A stretch of DNA of 64,000 bases. Source: Sphingomonas alpina (lineage in GTDB: Bacteria > Pseudomonadota > Alphaproteobacteria > Sphingomonadales > Sphingomonadaceae). Under the pieces are notes generated by a model. That model made no database searches. It had not been told where the DNA came from and saw only the letters and a program-made list of their open reading frames with translations. The translations under genes and the position numbers were made by a program. Positions within the stretch are counted from its first letter, which is position 1. Each line of letters opens with the position of its first letter. Positions 24,449 through 35,124 of this stretch are shown one piece after another. The stretch spans positions 682,001-746,000 of the forward strand of contig NZ_CP061038.1 in assembly GCF_014490665.1 (NCBI RefSeq), given 5' to 3'.

Positions 24449-25609
24449 ATGAAGATGCTTCGTGTGCCGGGTTTGCTGGCCCTGGCTATGATCCTGATTT
24501 CCGTCACGCCGGCGCCCTCGTGCGCTGATAGCTGGATGCTTCCAACGACGACCACCTACAAATCCTGTGCCGGCCACGCGCGCATCATTGTCACCCCGCG
24601 CGACCTTGAAAGTCAGCTTGGTTATTTTGACGACAAGGTCAGTAAGGTCGAATCCGCCGGGCAGAAGAAGCCGGGAGCGCGCGTTGCAAGCGCGCGGCTG
24701 GAGCGATTGGTCGACCGGCGCTGGCAAGTGGTTTGGGAACATCAGATCGCGAACGACGTGGCCCCGGTATCGGCAATCGTTCGGGACGATGGCGCCTATG
24801 CCGTCACGTTCGATGACTGGCACGGCCTTGGCTATGGGCCGAATGTGGTGGTGGTCTATGGCAATGGAGGAAAGCTTGTGCGCGCGCTTGCTCTCTCCGA
24901 TCTTGTCCCTGCCGATTACATCGAGGCGATGCCTCGTTCCGTCAGTTCCATTCATTGGCGGGGTGATCCACGCTTTTCTCCCGATGGCCGGCAGGTGATA
25001 ATCCCAGTCGTTATTCCCTCGGAAGGCACGGCTGATCCCGCCAGGATCGATCTCGCTGTTGATCTCGCTGACGGAAGAGTGTCTCCGATCAATCCGGCTG
25101 CCTGGGAGGCCGCGTTGGCAACGGGCCGCACGGTACTGGCTGCGCAGATCGCTGCGGAAGCGGCCGCCAAGGCGGCATTCCTAGCTCCATTGCTTGGCCC
25201 GAAGATCAACGCGGAGCGCGAGTGGCACAGCTATCTGAACGAGGCGGTCGGTCGTTTGATCGGTGACGACGACACACCGTCCACGACGGTCGTGCGTATT
25301 CCGGGTGCGAAGGACTATGCGGTATCGGAGACCTGGGTCCACGACGCGCTGACAGAAAGCTATGCAGACAAGGTTGCGCTGGCGTCGCTCTCCGCGCCGA
25401 ACCTCGTATCCGTATTGGGAAGGGTCGCCGCGAAGCTGCCTGGCGGGTCGCTATCGAAGGTAACGGTCTTTATCGCATTGCCTGACCAATATTGGCCGGC
25501 CACCGTAACCGCGATGCAGCGTACGGGTGCAAAGCTCATTCAACTCGACCCGACCAAGCCAATACCGCAACGCCCGGAGCGAATCGCCCGGAGATATGGC
25601 TCCAGCTGA
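24449..25609 (+). CDS. secreted protein of unknown function
   Basis: The 386-residue product has a signal peptide (MKMLRVPGLLALAMILISVT, cleavage near APSCA). The mature protein begins with a region that reads like a beta-propeller-type or WD40-like reporter fold (DGAYAVTFDDWHGLGYGPNVVVVYG; RFSPDGRQVIIPVV), then has an Ala-rich helix (about 225-245) and an alpha/beta C-terminal part. No family named with confidence. The Met with GAGGGGAAG upstream is chosen over an ATG eight codons earlier that would spoil the signal peptide. Divergent from the ABC operon. Confidence 0.7.
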   Translation: MKMLRVPGLLALAMILISVTPAPSCADSWMLPTTTTYKSCAGHARIIVTPRDLESQLGYFDDKVSKVESAGQKKPGARVASARLERLVDRRWQVVWEHQIANDVAPVSAIVRDDGAYAVTFDDWHGLGYGPNVVVVYGNGGKLVRALALSDLVPADYIEAMPRSVSSIHWRGDPRFSPDGRQVIIPVVIPSEGTADPARIDLAVDLADGRVSPINPAAWEAALATGRTVLAAQIAAEAAAKAAFLAPLLGPKINAEREWHSYLNEAVGRLIGDDDTPSTTVVRIPGAKDYAVSETWVHDALTESYADKVALASLSAPNLVSVLGRVAAKLPGGSLSKVTVFIALPDQYWPATVTAMQRTGAKLIQLDPTKPIPQRPERIARRYGSS

Positions 25610-25648
25610 CGGCTGGCGCAGCGCGGTCAAACGCGGCATAGGGCGGCG

Positions 25649-25882
25649 GTGGATCTGCTCACTGCCTTCGGCCTGTTCGCCGTCATCGTCATGCTGATCT
25701 GCTATATGCTGGAGGCGCGGAGCCCATGGTGGACTTTGGGCTTTGCCGCGGGGTGTGCGCTCGGTTCGGCCTATGGGTTTCTCCAGGGGGCCTGGCCGTT
25801 CGGGCTGGTCGAGGGTATCTGGGCGCTGGTTGCGCTCAAAAAATGGTGGTCGATCCGCTTGAAGCAGGAACCCACCGGTTGA
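25649..25882 (+). CDS. small two-helix membrane protein
   Basis: The 77-residue product starts at GTG with AGGGCGG upstream. It has two or three hydrophobic segments (3-20, 28-45 and about 50-63) and a basic C-terminus (KKWWSIRLKQE) that should stay in the cytoplasm. It resembles the short YgaP/CBU-type membrane proteins often annotated only as hypothetical. It lies between the secreted protein and the ribosomal genes, 157 bases before rpsM. Confidence 0.6.
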   Translation: MDLLTAFGLFAVIVMLICYMLEARSPWWTLGFAAGCALGSAYGFLQGAWPFGLVEGIWALVALKKWWSIRLKQEPTG

Positions 25883-26038
25883 CTCTGCGTTTGCGCGCGC
25901 TTATCTGGCCAATATTCCGAAACCCCGGTTTCCCGGCGGCGCTTGTCTGCGCTCGCCGCTATCGTGCGTTTCGGAATGTTTAACGCTATGAGATGGGGTG
26001 ACTGCCATGTCGCCCTGTGGAGCAGGAGAATTTAGTTC

Positions 26039-26407
26039 ATGGCTCGTATCGCCGGGGTCAATATCCCGACCAACAAGCGCGTTGTTATCGCGCTCACCTA
26101 TATCCACGGCATTGGCAACACCAAGGCCAAGGCAATTGTCGCAAAGCTGGGCATCGCTTCCGAGCGTCGCGTCCAGGACCTGACCGATCAGGAAGTGCTG
26201 CAGATCCGCGAAACGATCGACGCCGATCACACCGTTGAGGGTGATCTCCGTCGCGAAGTCGCGATGAACATCAAGCGCCTGATGGATCTGGCCTGCTATC
26301 GCGGTCTTCGCCATCGCAAGGGCCTCCCGGTCCGTGGTCAGCGCACGCATACCAATGCGCGCACCCGCAAGGGCAAGGCCAAGCCGATCGCCGGCAAGAA
26401 GAAGTAA
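26039..26407 (+). CDS. rpsM: 30S ribosomal protein S13
   Basis: The 122-residue protein is a full-length S13: it opens [25 protein letters not shown], has the [24 protein letters not shown] signature (about 90-113) and a basic tail. S13 sits in the head of the small subunit and contacts the tRNA and the large subunit (bridge B1). It begins the alpha-operon block. The usual upstream neighbours secY and adk are not here, so transcription must start in the 157-base spacer before it, or come through from the small membrane-protein gene. The stop codon is buried in a hairpin. Confidence 0.98.
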   Translation: MARIAGVNIPTNKRVVIALTYIHGIGNTKAKAIVAKLGIASERRVQDLTDQEVLQIRETIDADHTVEGDLRREVAMNIKRLMDLACYRGLRHRKGLPVRGQRTHTNARTRKGKAKPIAGKKK

Positions 26408-26467
26408 ATCATCCAGGGGATGATTTACTCCGCCGGAAGCCGGGTTCCGCAAGGAACCCCACCGGCG
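26404..26467 (+). promoter_or_regulatory. nested hairpins between rpsM and rpsK
   Basis: GTAAATCATCC (26404-26414) pairs perfectly with GGATGATTTAC (26418-26428) over a 3-base loop; the stem includes the rpsM stop codon. Next, CGCCGG (26431-26436) pairs with CCGGCG (26462-26467) and encloses GGGTTCC-GCAA-GGAACCC (26442-26459), a 7-bp stem with a GNRA tetraloop. No T-run follows. This could be a ribosomal-protein binding site, a processing site or a partial terminator that sets the S13:S11 ratio. Confidence 0.7.
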
Positions 26468-26492
26468 TCAGCTTTAGGGTTAGGAAGAGACT

Positions 26493-26882
26493 ATGGCACG
26501 CGAACCTCAGCGCATTAAGCGGCGTGAGCGCAAGAACATCACTTCGGGCGTTGCCCATGTGAATGCGAGCTTCAACAATACCATGATCACGATCACGGAT
26601 GCCCAGGGCAACGCGATTTCGTGGTCGTCGGCCGGCATGATGGGCTTCAAGGGCTCACGCAAGTCGACTCCCTATGCGGCGCAGGTCGCAGCGGAAGATG
26701 CCGGCAAGAAGGCCGCCGAGCACGGCGTCCGTACGCTCGAAGTGGAAGTAAAGGGTCCGGGTTCGGGCCGTGAGTCGGCGCTTCGTGCGCTGCAGGCGGT
26801 TGGTTTCCAGATCACTTCGATCCGCGACGTGACCTCGATCCCGCACAACGGCGTTCGCCCGTCCAAGCGCCGCCGCGTCTGA
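26493..26882 (+). CDS. rpsK: 30S ribosomal protein S11
   Basis: The 129-residue S11 is full length, with the conserved [26 protein letters not shown] and the C-terminal [21 protein letters not shown]. It belongs to the platform of the 30S subunit near the Shine-Dalgarno helix. An AGGAAGAG ribosome site precedes the ATG. It follows rpsM by 85 structured bases and precedes rpoA by 95. Confidence 0.98.
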   Translation: MAREPQRIKRRERKNITSGVAHVNASFNNTMITITDAQGNAISWSSAGMMGFKGSRKSTPYAAQVAAEDAGKKAAEHGVRTLEVEVKGPGSGRESALRALQAVGFQITSIRDVTSIPHNGVRPSKRRRV

Positions 26883-26977
26883 CTTTTGTCTCGACCGCGC
26901 GCGGTTGATCGCGCCGCGCGGCCGATTCTCTCATGGCCGAAGCTCCCCCGCTTCGGTCCAAAACCAAGGGGAAGCCC

Positions 26978-28042
26978 ATGTCCGTCAATGCGAAAAATTG
27001 GCAGGAACTCAAGAAGCCCAACGGTCTCGAGAAAAAGGCCGGTGGTGATTCGAAGCGCAAGGCGACCTTCGTCGCTGAGCCGCTCGAGCGTGGTTTCGGC
27101 CTGACGCTCGGTAACGCGCTGCGGCGCGTTTTGCTGTCCTCGCTGCAGGGCGCGGCAGTGACCTCGATCAAGATCGAGAATGTTCTGCACGAATTCTCGT
27201 CGCTGGCGGGTGTCCGTGAGGACGTGACCGACATCGTCCTGAACGTGAAGCAGATCGCTCTGCGCATGCAGGGCGAGGGCCCGAAGCGTCTCCAGCTCTC
27301 CGCGACCGGCCCGGCCGACGTGAAGGCCGGCGACATTGCGGTGTCGGGCGATATCGAAGTGCTCAACCCCGATTTGCTGATCTGCCATCTCGACGAAGGT
27401 GCGACGCTCAACATGGAACTGACCGCGGATGTCGGTAAGGGCTATGTCGCGGCGGTCGCCAACCGTCCGGCGGATGCGCCGATCGGCCTGATCCCGGTCG
27501 ATGCGCTCTACTCGCCGGTCAAGCAGGTCAGCTACAAGGTCGAGAACACCCGCGTCGGGCAGGAACTCGATTACGACAAGCTGACCCTGACGATCGAGAC
27601 CGACGGCACGGTGACCCCTGAGGACGCAGTGGCCTATGCCGGCCGCATCCTGCAGGACCAGCTCGCACTGTTCGTCCACTTCGACGATTCGGCGATGACC
27701 CGTTCGGCCCCGATCGGCCATGCGGCGCCGGCGGCGACCGGCGAATCCTCGGGCGACACGCAGCAGATCAACCGTTACCTCCTCAAGAAGGTCGACGAGC
27801 TCGAACTGTCGGTGCGTTCGGCGAACTGCCTGAAGAACGACAACATCATCTATATCGGCGATCTGGTTCAGAAGACCGAGGCGGAGATGCTGCGTACGCC
27901 GAACTTCGGCCGCAAGTCGCTCAACGAGATCAAGGAAGTGCTGTCGAGCATGGGGCTGCGTCTCGGCATGGAAATCCCGGGCTGGCCGCCTGAGAATATC
28001 GAAGAGATGGCCAAGAAGCTCGAGCAGGAAATCATGGGCTGA
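26978..28042 (+). CDS. rpoA: RNA polymerase subunit alpha
   Basis: The 354-residue alpha subunit has the N-terminal assembly domain ([26 protein letters not shown], residues 29-54) and a C-terminal DNA/activator-contact domain (about 265-335; [36 protein letters not shown]). The alphaproteobacterial opening [14 protein letters not shown] fixes the start, with AAGGGGAAG upstream. An ATG 15 codons earlier gives an unlikely extension. A Gly/Thr-rich linker joins the domains, and a short acidic tail ends the chain. Confidence 0.97.
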   Translation: MSVNAKNWQELKKPNGLEKKAGGDSKRKATFVAEPLERGFGLTLGNALRRVLLSSLQGAAVTSIKIENVLHEFSSLAGVREDVTDIVLNVKQIALRMQGEGPKRLQLSATGPADVKAGDIAVSGDIEVLNPDLLICHLDEGATLNMELTADVGKGYVAAVANRPADAPIGLIPVDALYSPVKQVSYKVENTRVGQELDYDKLTLTIETDGTVTPEDAVAYAGRILQDQLALFVHFDDSAMTRSAPIGHAAPAATGESSGDTQQINRYLLKKVDELELSVRSANCLKNDNIIYIGDLVQKTEAEMLRTPNFGRKSLNEIKEVLSSMGLRLGMEIPGWPPENIEEMAKKLEQEIMG

Positions 28043-28049
28043 GCGGCTT

Positions 28050-28111
28050 CGGCCCGGACTTTCGGGTTCGGGCCGGACGCTCCTCATGGAGATCCCTGTC
28101 TATGCAGGGAT
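28050..28111 (+). other. two stem-loops in the rpoA-rplQ spacer
   Basis: CGGCCCG (28050-28056) pairs with CGGGCCG (28069-28075). ATCCCTG (28092-28098) pairs with CAGGGAT (28105-28111) over a 6-base loop. The second resembles half of the GATCCC/GGGAT palindromic repeats seen elsewhere in the window, so it may be a degraded dispersed element that entered the operon. The spacer is 151 bases, long for this gene pair. Confidence 0.6.
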
Positions 28112-28193
28112 GACGGCAATTCGGGTGGGCTCACCGTCCCCACCTGGTCTGGGGTTCCGTGAAACGGCCCCTTAACGAACGAAGGATGAAATC

Positions 28194-28616
28194 ATGCGTC
28201 ATGGTGTTGGCGGTCGTAAACTTTCGCGGACTTCTGCCCACCGCATCGCGCTGTTCCGCAACATGTCGGCAGCGCTGATCAAGCACGAACAGATCACGAC
28301 CACGGTCGCGAAAGCCAAGGAGCTTCGCCCCTATGTCGAGAAGCTGATCACGCTGGCGAAGAAGGGTGGCCTGTCAAACCGTCGCCTCGCGCATGCTCGC
28401 CTGCTCGACGATGCGCAGCTGCAGAAGCTGTTCGACGTGCTGGCGGCGCGCTACGCCGACCGTAACGGCGGCTATACCCGCATCATCAAGGCCGGCATCC
28501 GTGCATCGGACGCAGCGCCGATCGCGATCATCGAATTCGTCGATCGCGATGTCAGCGCCAAGGGCCAGGATTCGGGTCCGGTGATCACCGACGAGGATTA
28601 TGATCAGGCTGCCTGA
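28194..28616 (+). CDS. rplQ: 50S ribosomal protein L17
   Basis: The 140-residue L17 starts [24 protein letters not shown], as in all bacterial L17 proteins. It has the core [17 protein letters not shown] and [25 protein letters not shown]17 lines the large-subunit exit-tunnel surface. The C-terminal 18 residues are an acidic extension usual in alphaproteobacteria. An AAGGATG ribosome site precedes the ATG. It ends the alpha-operon block, with a terminator hairpin 25 bases later. Confidence 0.98.
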   Translation: MRHGVGGRKLSRTSAHRIALFRNMSAALIKHEQITTTVAKAKELRPYVEKLITLAKKGGLSNRRLAHARLLDDAQLQKLFDVLAARYADRNGGYTRIIKAGIRASDAAPIAIIEFVDRDVSAKGQDSGPVITDEDYDQAA

Positions 28617-28641
28617 TCCGCGTCTCGCACGGAAAATGAAC

Positions 28642-28675
28642 AGGGGCTTCGCGAAAGCGGGGCCCCTTTCGTTTG
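28642..28675 (+). terminator. rho-independent terminator after rplQ
   Basis: AGGGGC (28642-28647) pairs with GCCCCT (28662-28667), the interior TTCGCGAA can also pair, and TTCGTTTG follows. This ends the rpsM-rpsK-rpoA-rplQ transcript. Confidence 0.8.
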
Positions 28676-28775
28676 TACTGGCCGGATGCGTTCGATCGGC
28701 GCGAACGGCCGGGGGGTTGAGTGGCACCCGATGGCTGATAGGGTGTCGCCATCCAGTCCTTCCCGGGAGCTATCC

Positions 28776-30935
28776 ATGCGCCGAGCGCTATTGACCCTTT
28801 TGCCCCTTCTTTTCACCACGCCCGCCTTTGCCGCCGGCCAATCCATGGAAGCCGCTGCCGCAATGCCGAAACTGACCTATCCCGAAACCCGCAAGGTCGA
28901 TCAGGTCGATGAGCAGTTCGGCGTGAAGGTTGCCGATCCCTATCGCTGGCTCGAGAATGACGTGCGTACCGATCCCGAGGTTGCTGCATGGGTCGCTGCC
29001 GAGAACAAGGTGACGAATGCCTATCTCGCGAGCTTGCCCGGCCGTGACATCTTCAAGGCGCGCCTGAAGCAGCTGATGGATTATGAGCGCTTCGGCTTGC
29101 CGGAGAAAAAGGGCAATCGCTATTTCTACAATCATAACAGCGGATTGCAGAATCAGGCCGTGCTGTACGTCCGTGACGGGGTAAATGGGGAAGGCCGCAT
29201 CCTGATCGATCCCAACAGCTGGTCGAAGGACGGTGCCACCGCGCTGGCCGAATGGGTCCCGTCTGAGGATGGCAGCAAGGTCGTCTATTCGATCCAGGAT
29301 GGCGGCACCGACTGGCGCACGCTCAAGGTGCTCGACGTCGCGACCGGCGCCATTGCCAGCGACACGATCGAATGGGTGAAATTCTCTGCCTTCGCCTGGG
29401 CCAAGGATGGATCAGGCTTTTATTATTCCCGCTTTCCGGTCGCGACGGGCGAGAAGAAGTTCCAGGCGCTGAACGAGAATCAGAAGATCTACTTCCACAA
29501 GCTTGGTACCGCGCAAAGCGCGGACACACTGATCTATGCAACGCCCGAAACACCACGGCGCAACCATCAGGTGCAAGTCACCGATGACGGTAAATGGCTG
29601 GTCATCACCACCACCGAAGGCACCGACAACCGATACGAAATGACGGTCATCGACCTGGCCGCGCCCAAGCTCGCGCCGCGCACGATTTTCAAGGGGCTGG
29701 AGAATGAATGGAGCTATGCCGGCAATCAGGGCTTCAACTTCTTCTGGGTGACCAACAAGGATGCCCCGCGGTCGCGCATCGTGTCGACCAACCTCGCCGT
29801 GCGCTCAGCCGTGCCGCCGATCGTTGAAATCGTGCCGCAGGACAAAGCGGTGCTCGATGGTGCCGGAATCGTCGGCGGCAAGCTGATCGCATCCTATCTC
29901 GCCGATGTGAAGACCGAAGTCCGCCGCTTCTCTCTGGACGGCAAATCCGATGGCGTGGTGGCATTGCCTGGTATCGGCAAGGCGGCTGGGTTCGGCGGTG
30001 AGGCTGATGACCCCGAGACCTTCTATTCCTTCACCAGCTTCGCCACGCCGACCACGATCTATCGCTACGATGTGAAGACCGGCCAATCCACGCCCTGGGC
30101 CACGCCCAAGGTCGCGTTCGATCCGTCGCTTTTTGATGTGTCACAGCGTTTCTACACCTCCAAGGACGGCACCCGCGTGCCGATGTTCGTCGTACGGCGT
30201 AAGGATGTGACCGGGCCGGCGCCGACTCTGCTTTACGCCTATGGCGGCTTCAACATCTCGATGACGCCCAGTTTCTCGGCGACGCGCATCGCCTGGCTCG
30301 AACAGGGTGGTGTGCTGGCGGTCGCGAACATTCGCGGCGGCGGCGAATATGGCAAGGAATGGCATGATGGCGGCCGCCTGGCCAAGAAGCAGAATGTGTT
30401 CGACGATTTCATTGCCGCCGGCGAATATCTGAAGGCCGAAGGAGTCACCTCGAAGGACGGCCTAGTCATTCAGGGCGGATCGAATGGCGGCTTGCTGGTC
30501 GGTGCGGTGACCAATCAGCGTCCCGATCTGTTCGCCGCCGCGCTGCCTGCGGTCGGCGTGATGGACATGCTGCGCTTCGACCGCTGGACCGCCGGGCGCT
30601 ATTGGGTCGACGATTATGGCTATCCGTCGAAAGAGGCCGATTTCAGAACTCTCTACACCTATTCGCCCTATCACAATGTGAAGAGCGGCAAGCCTTATCC
30701 GGCGATCCTGGTGGCGACGGCGGATACTGACGACCGCGTGGTGCCCGGGCACAGCTTCAAGTACACCGCGGCGCTGCAGGCAGCCGATATCGGCGACCGG
30801 CCGCATCTTGCCCGGATCGAAACCCGCGCCGGCCATGGTAGCGGCAAGCCGACCGACAAGATCATCGCCGAAGCCGCTGATGACTGGGCCTTCGCCGCGA
30901 AATGGGCCGGGCTGACGGTTAAGCCGTTGCAATAA
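28776..30935 (+). CDS. secreted prolyl oligopeptidase (S9A)
   Basis: The 719-residue serine peptidase has a Sec signal peptide (MRRALLTLLPLLFTTPAFA), a seven-bladed propeller region (about 90-450) and a catalytic alpha/beta hydrolase domain. The nucleophile is S569 in GGSNGG. The Asp lies in TADTDDRVVP and the His in RAGHGSGKP. Prolyl oligopeptidases cut short peptides after proline. The signal peptide points to the periplasm, which is common in this group of proteobacteria. The Met chosen follows CGGGAGC; an earlier in-frame ATG would place 30 residues before the signal peptide. Monocistronic. Confidence 0.93.
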   Translation: MRRALLTLLPLLFTTPAFAAGQSMEAAAAMPKLTYPETRKVDQVDEQFGVKVADPYRWLENDVRTDPEVAAWVAAENKVTNAYLASLPGRDIFKARLKQLMDYERFGLPEKKGNRYFYNHNSGLQNQAVLYVRDGVNGEGRILIDPNSWSKDGATALAEWVPSEDGSKVVYSIQDGGTDWRTLKVLDVATGAIASDTIEWVKFSAFAWAKDGSGFYYSRFPVATGEKKFQALNENQKIYFHKLGTAQSADTLIYATPETPRRNHQVQVTDDGKWLVITTTEGTDNRYEMTVIDLAAPKLAPRTIFKGLENEWSYAGNQGFNFFWVTNKDAPRSRIVSTNLAVRSAVPPIVEIVPQDKAVLDGAGIVGGKLIASYLADVKTEVRRFSLDGKSDGVVALPGIGKAAGFGGEADDPETFYSFTSFATPTTIYRYDVKTGQSTPWATPKVAFDPSLFDVSQRFYTSKDGTRVPMFVVRRKDVTGPAPTLLYAYGGFNISMTPSFSATRIAWLEQGGVLAVANIRGGGEYGKEWHDGGRLAKKQNVFDDFIAAGEYLKAEGVTSKDGLVIQGGSNGGLLVGAVTNQRPDLFAAALPAVGVMDMLRFDRWTAGRYWVDDYGYPSKEADFRTLYTYSPYHNVKSGKPYPAILVATADTDDRVVPGHSFKYTAALQAADIGDRPHLARIETRAGHGSGKPTDKIIAEAADDWAFAAKWAGLTVKPLQ

Positions 30936-31018
30936 TTGTTGTCACGCCGCAGCATCAGCAACACGGCTATGCTGCGGCTGGGCAATGGCGGCGGGTTAAA
31001 GAGTGGAGAGCGACGACG

Positions 31019-31441
31019 ATGCGCAATTTCGGCAGAATTGGTGTGACGTTGGGGCTGGCGGCGATGGCGATTGGCGCAGCGCCCGCTCAGGCGCAACGCG
31101 GCGGCGAACGCCCCTCGCCGCGCGAGCCGTATAATGAGGAAGAGGAAGGTTTGTCAGGGGACGAGCCATCGGAATCCGGGACCGGCAGCGCCAAGGACAA
31201 TGCGATTACCGAATGCGTGGCGGCGGCGAAATCCGAAGGCCGCCGGTACGCCCGTATCGCGGAGATCAGCAAGGTCGATTCGGTCCGGCGCTCGGACAAT
31301 GGATGGGATATCCGCGGTACGCTCATCCTGCGCAGCCGTTACCGCCATCTGAGCCGTGACGAATATGGCTTTCGCTGCCGGGCCGATGCTCAGGGCGTCG
31401 AAGATGTATTCCTCGACGATGAGCTCTACCTCATAAACTGA
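31019..31441 (+). CDS. secreted small protein of unknown function
   Basis: The 140-residue product has a signal peptide (cleavage probably after AQA near residue 25). An acidic, Pro/Ser-rich low-complexity stretch (28-58) follows, then a compact C-terminal part (60-140) with two cysteines (ITECVAAA and FRCRADAQG) that may pair. The pattern of a short Cys-containing domain with [24 protein letters not shown] suggests a small beta domain. No family recognised. It is preceded by a GGAG site and lies 65 bases upstream of guaA. Confidence 0.65.
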   Translation: MRNFGRIGVTLGLAAMAIGAAPAQAQRGGERPSPREPYNEEEEGLSGDEPSESGTGSAKDNAITECVAAAKSEGRRYARIAEISKVDSVRRSDNGWDIRGTLILRSRYRHLSRDEYGFRCRADAQGVEDVFLDDELYLIN

Positions 31442-31506
31442 TCCCATACCGGCCGGGCGGCCGGGAGAGGGGTTCACTCCGGCGGCCCATCTGCTATCGG
31501 CTCGCC

Positions 31507-33072
<1,566 letters not shown>

Positions 33073-33093
33073 GGGATACAATGGCGGCGATTT

Positions 33094-33488
33094 TCACTGC
33101 TGTCCCGCTTCCGCGCAGCTTCTGAGACATGCCGAGTGGATTGGCGCCCCCCTCGCTGTTGCGGCTAGCGCACCCGCATTTAGCGAACGTGGTGCATGAA
33201 GCACTTGATCATGCGGGATCGGAGACCTTGGTCCCCGCGGCGTGAACAGGATCGAGAGGTGCAGCGATACGGATAGCGATACCGCCATGTGCGGGGTGCC
33301 TCGCGGGATGTAGAGCAGGTCGCCCGGTCCGACTTCCACAATGCGGTGAACCCCCCAGTATCGGTCGATATCCACCGGCGCTTTCGCCGGAGAGTTGCAC
33401 GTGGCTCGGCGAAACGTTCAAGACGCACACATATGGGCGTGGGATTCCGCTGCTGCAGTTCACGCAGCGCAGAGGATACGTCATGCAC
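33094..33488 (-). pseudogene. remnant of a cupin/JmjC-like gene
   Basis: On the minus strand a reading frame ending near 33094 contains EVGPGDLLYIPRGTPHMAVSLSVSLHLSILFTPRG, which is typical of the second half of a cupin-4/JmjC-type oxygenase fold. Upstream residues resembling the preceding strand (TLRRKRRW) are in another frame, so a frameshift lies near 33375. The usual first part with the HxD iron ligands is missing. No start codon with a ribosome site is visible. I read it as a decayed fragment; a short functional protein cannot be excluded. It occupies the 410-base gap after guaA. Confidence 0.4.
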
Positions 33489-34142
33489 GCAGATCAGAAA
33501 TTCATACCAGCCCTGGGCAAATCAAGCCTGACAGGCAGTTACGACCGAGTGGTTGCAGTCATGAGCCGGGAACGCCGCTGGCGGTCGGCACTGGCGGATT
33601 TGATAGCGCCCTCCGGGGAAGATTCGATCGTCGACTTCGGTGCTGGAACCGGCACTCTTTGCATAGAATTGAAGCGGCGGGCACCTGGCTGCAGGCTTGT
33701 CGGAATCGATCCGGATCCCCAGGTGCTCGCGATCGCCAGAGCCAAGGCCGAAACTTTGGGAATGGCGATCGACTGGCATCAGGCCATGGGTGACCGAGCC
33801 GGGGAGGTTGTCGCGGACGGATCGGCGACCAAAGTGGTTTCGAGCCTGGTTCTCCATCATTGCGATCTTCCCATGAAACGAGCCATGCTTCGTGTCATGG
33901 GCAATATCCTGCGGCCAGGAGGTCATCTGTTCATCGCCGATTACGGGCGTCAACGCACCCTCGGGATGAGGGCGTCGTTTCTGCTGGTACAGGCGATCGA
34001 TGGCTTCAAGACAACTGGTCAGAACGCTCGGGGAATGTTGCCGCAGTTGATCGCGGAGGCAGGTTTCGCCCAGATTGTGGAGGACCGGGTCGTCCCAACG
34101 CCGACGGGGTCGATCTCGCTCTACACTGCGCGAAAGCCATGA
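33483..34142 (+). CDS. class I SAM-dependent methyltransferase
   Basis: The 219-residue enzyme has a Rossmann-type methyltransferase core: motif I SIVDFGAGTGTLCIEL (48-63), an acidic residue ending strand 2 (GIDPDPQ, about 74-80), and SSLVLHHCDLP (about 121-131), as in UbiE-like methyltransferases. A hydrophobic helix follows the LRPGGHLFIADYGR block. The substrate is unknown; small molecules are likely. The start has GAGGA six bases upstream. Its 3' end overlaps the convergent AraC gene by 22 bases. Confidence 0.87.
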   Translation: MHADQKFIPALGKSSLTGSYDRVVAVMSRERRWRSALADLIAPSGEDSIVDFGAGTGTLCIELKRRAPGCRLVGIDPDPQVLAIARAKAETLGMAIDWHQAMGDRAGEVVADGSATKVVSSLVLHHCDLPMKRAMLRVMGNILRPGGHLFIADYGRQRTLGMRASFLLVQAIDGFKTTGQNARGMLPQLIAEAGFAQIVEDRVVPTPTGSISLYTARKP

Positions 34143-34846
34143 CCCTTACGCAGTGACGTCGCGGCCACGCGCGGGGTGATGCCGAAAAAACGGCCCATGA
34201 TTCTGGTCATGTGCGCTTGATCGCTGAACCCCGCACCGGCCGCCGCGTCGGCCAGGGATTGGCCGGCCGCGATGATGTCGGCTGCTTTTGCGAGCATGCG
34301 CCATAATCGCCATTGGGCCAGCGGCGCCATCAAGGCCTTGGCGGCCAGGGCGCGCAGGCATGATACCGAAACCCTGGCCGTCATGGCAGCGCGACCGATG
34401 GCGCCCGATCCGCCTGGATCTTCCGCGAGGGCGGCGAGCGCTCCGGCGAGACGATCGTCGAACACGCGGCCCGCACAGGCTTTCGTCAAACGAGCCATTG
34501 CTGCCGCAATATCCTCGGTCTGCCGGAACCCATGCGCGAGGTGCGAGGGAGCCTGGAGGATATCATCGTCACTCGTTACCGACTGCCAAGCATGGCCGAC
34601 ATGGCTATCCACCTCCACAAAGATGCACCGGACGCCGCCGGGAATTGACGCGAGCCGATGTCGCGCGCCGGCCCGCACCAGAATGGCGGGCCCCACAAAC
34701 GTGCCGTGATCGCCTGTGACCGCGACCGGTTCGTTCAGGCCGATCGCCAGTTGAATCGCGAGGTGTCGGTGCGGTCTGGAATCCGCAGTCGGGCCCTCAT
34801 AGGCGGCCCAGCCATCACCGAGTATGGTTTTTCCATCCCAATCCAT
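34121..34846 (-). CDS. AraC family transcriptional regulator
   Basis: The 241-residue regulator has an N-terminal cupin-like sensor (about 15-110) and a C-terminal double helix-turn-helix of the AraC type (about 145-235). The second HTH is clear: SLADAAAGAGFSDQAHMTRIMGRFFGITPR (about 198-227). No direct target is obvious, since its neighbour is convergent. Start ATG at the 34846 end. The following 278 bases (34847-35124) contain no gene that I can identify. Confidence 0.85.
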   Translation of the reverse strand: MDWDGKTILGDGWAAYEGPTADSRPHRHLAIQLAIGLNEPVAVTGDHGTFVGPAILVRAGARHRLASIPGGVRCIFVEVDSHVGHAWQSVTSDDDILQAPSHLAHGFRQTEDIAAAMARLTKACAGRVFDDRLAGALAALAEDPGGSGAIGRAAMTARVSVSCLRALAAKALMAPLAQWRLWRMLAKAADIIAAGQSLADAAAGAGFSDQAHMTRIMGRFFGITPRVAATSLRKGHGFRAV

Positions 34847-35124
34847 GGCGCCGATCTAGGTATTTGCGTGAGGAGCAGCAAATAGCGCCAGCGCCCGGAG
34901 CCTGGCGAAGATCCGATTTTCCGTCAGCGCCTAAGGCCATTGCGTCGAAAGTCATTCACCTGTCGTCAGATAGTTGTCTTCCGCAGTCGCCCAGCGCTGT
35001 CGGCAAGAAGTTCGGTGTCTGCGTCAGCCAGATAGCGCTGGCGTACGGCCTTGGCCCGGGATGCTTTGGGCCGCGGCGGAAAATCGCTCGATCGCGTCGA
35101 ACCGGGAAGGGGGCGTCGTCCAGA

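Noticed and set aside
34847..35124. Possible gene in the spacer between the AraC and aminotransferase genes
   Set aside because: Short open readings only, no ribosome site, no recognisable motif.
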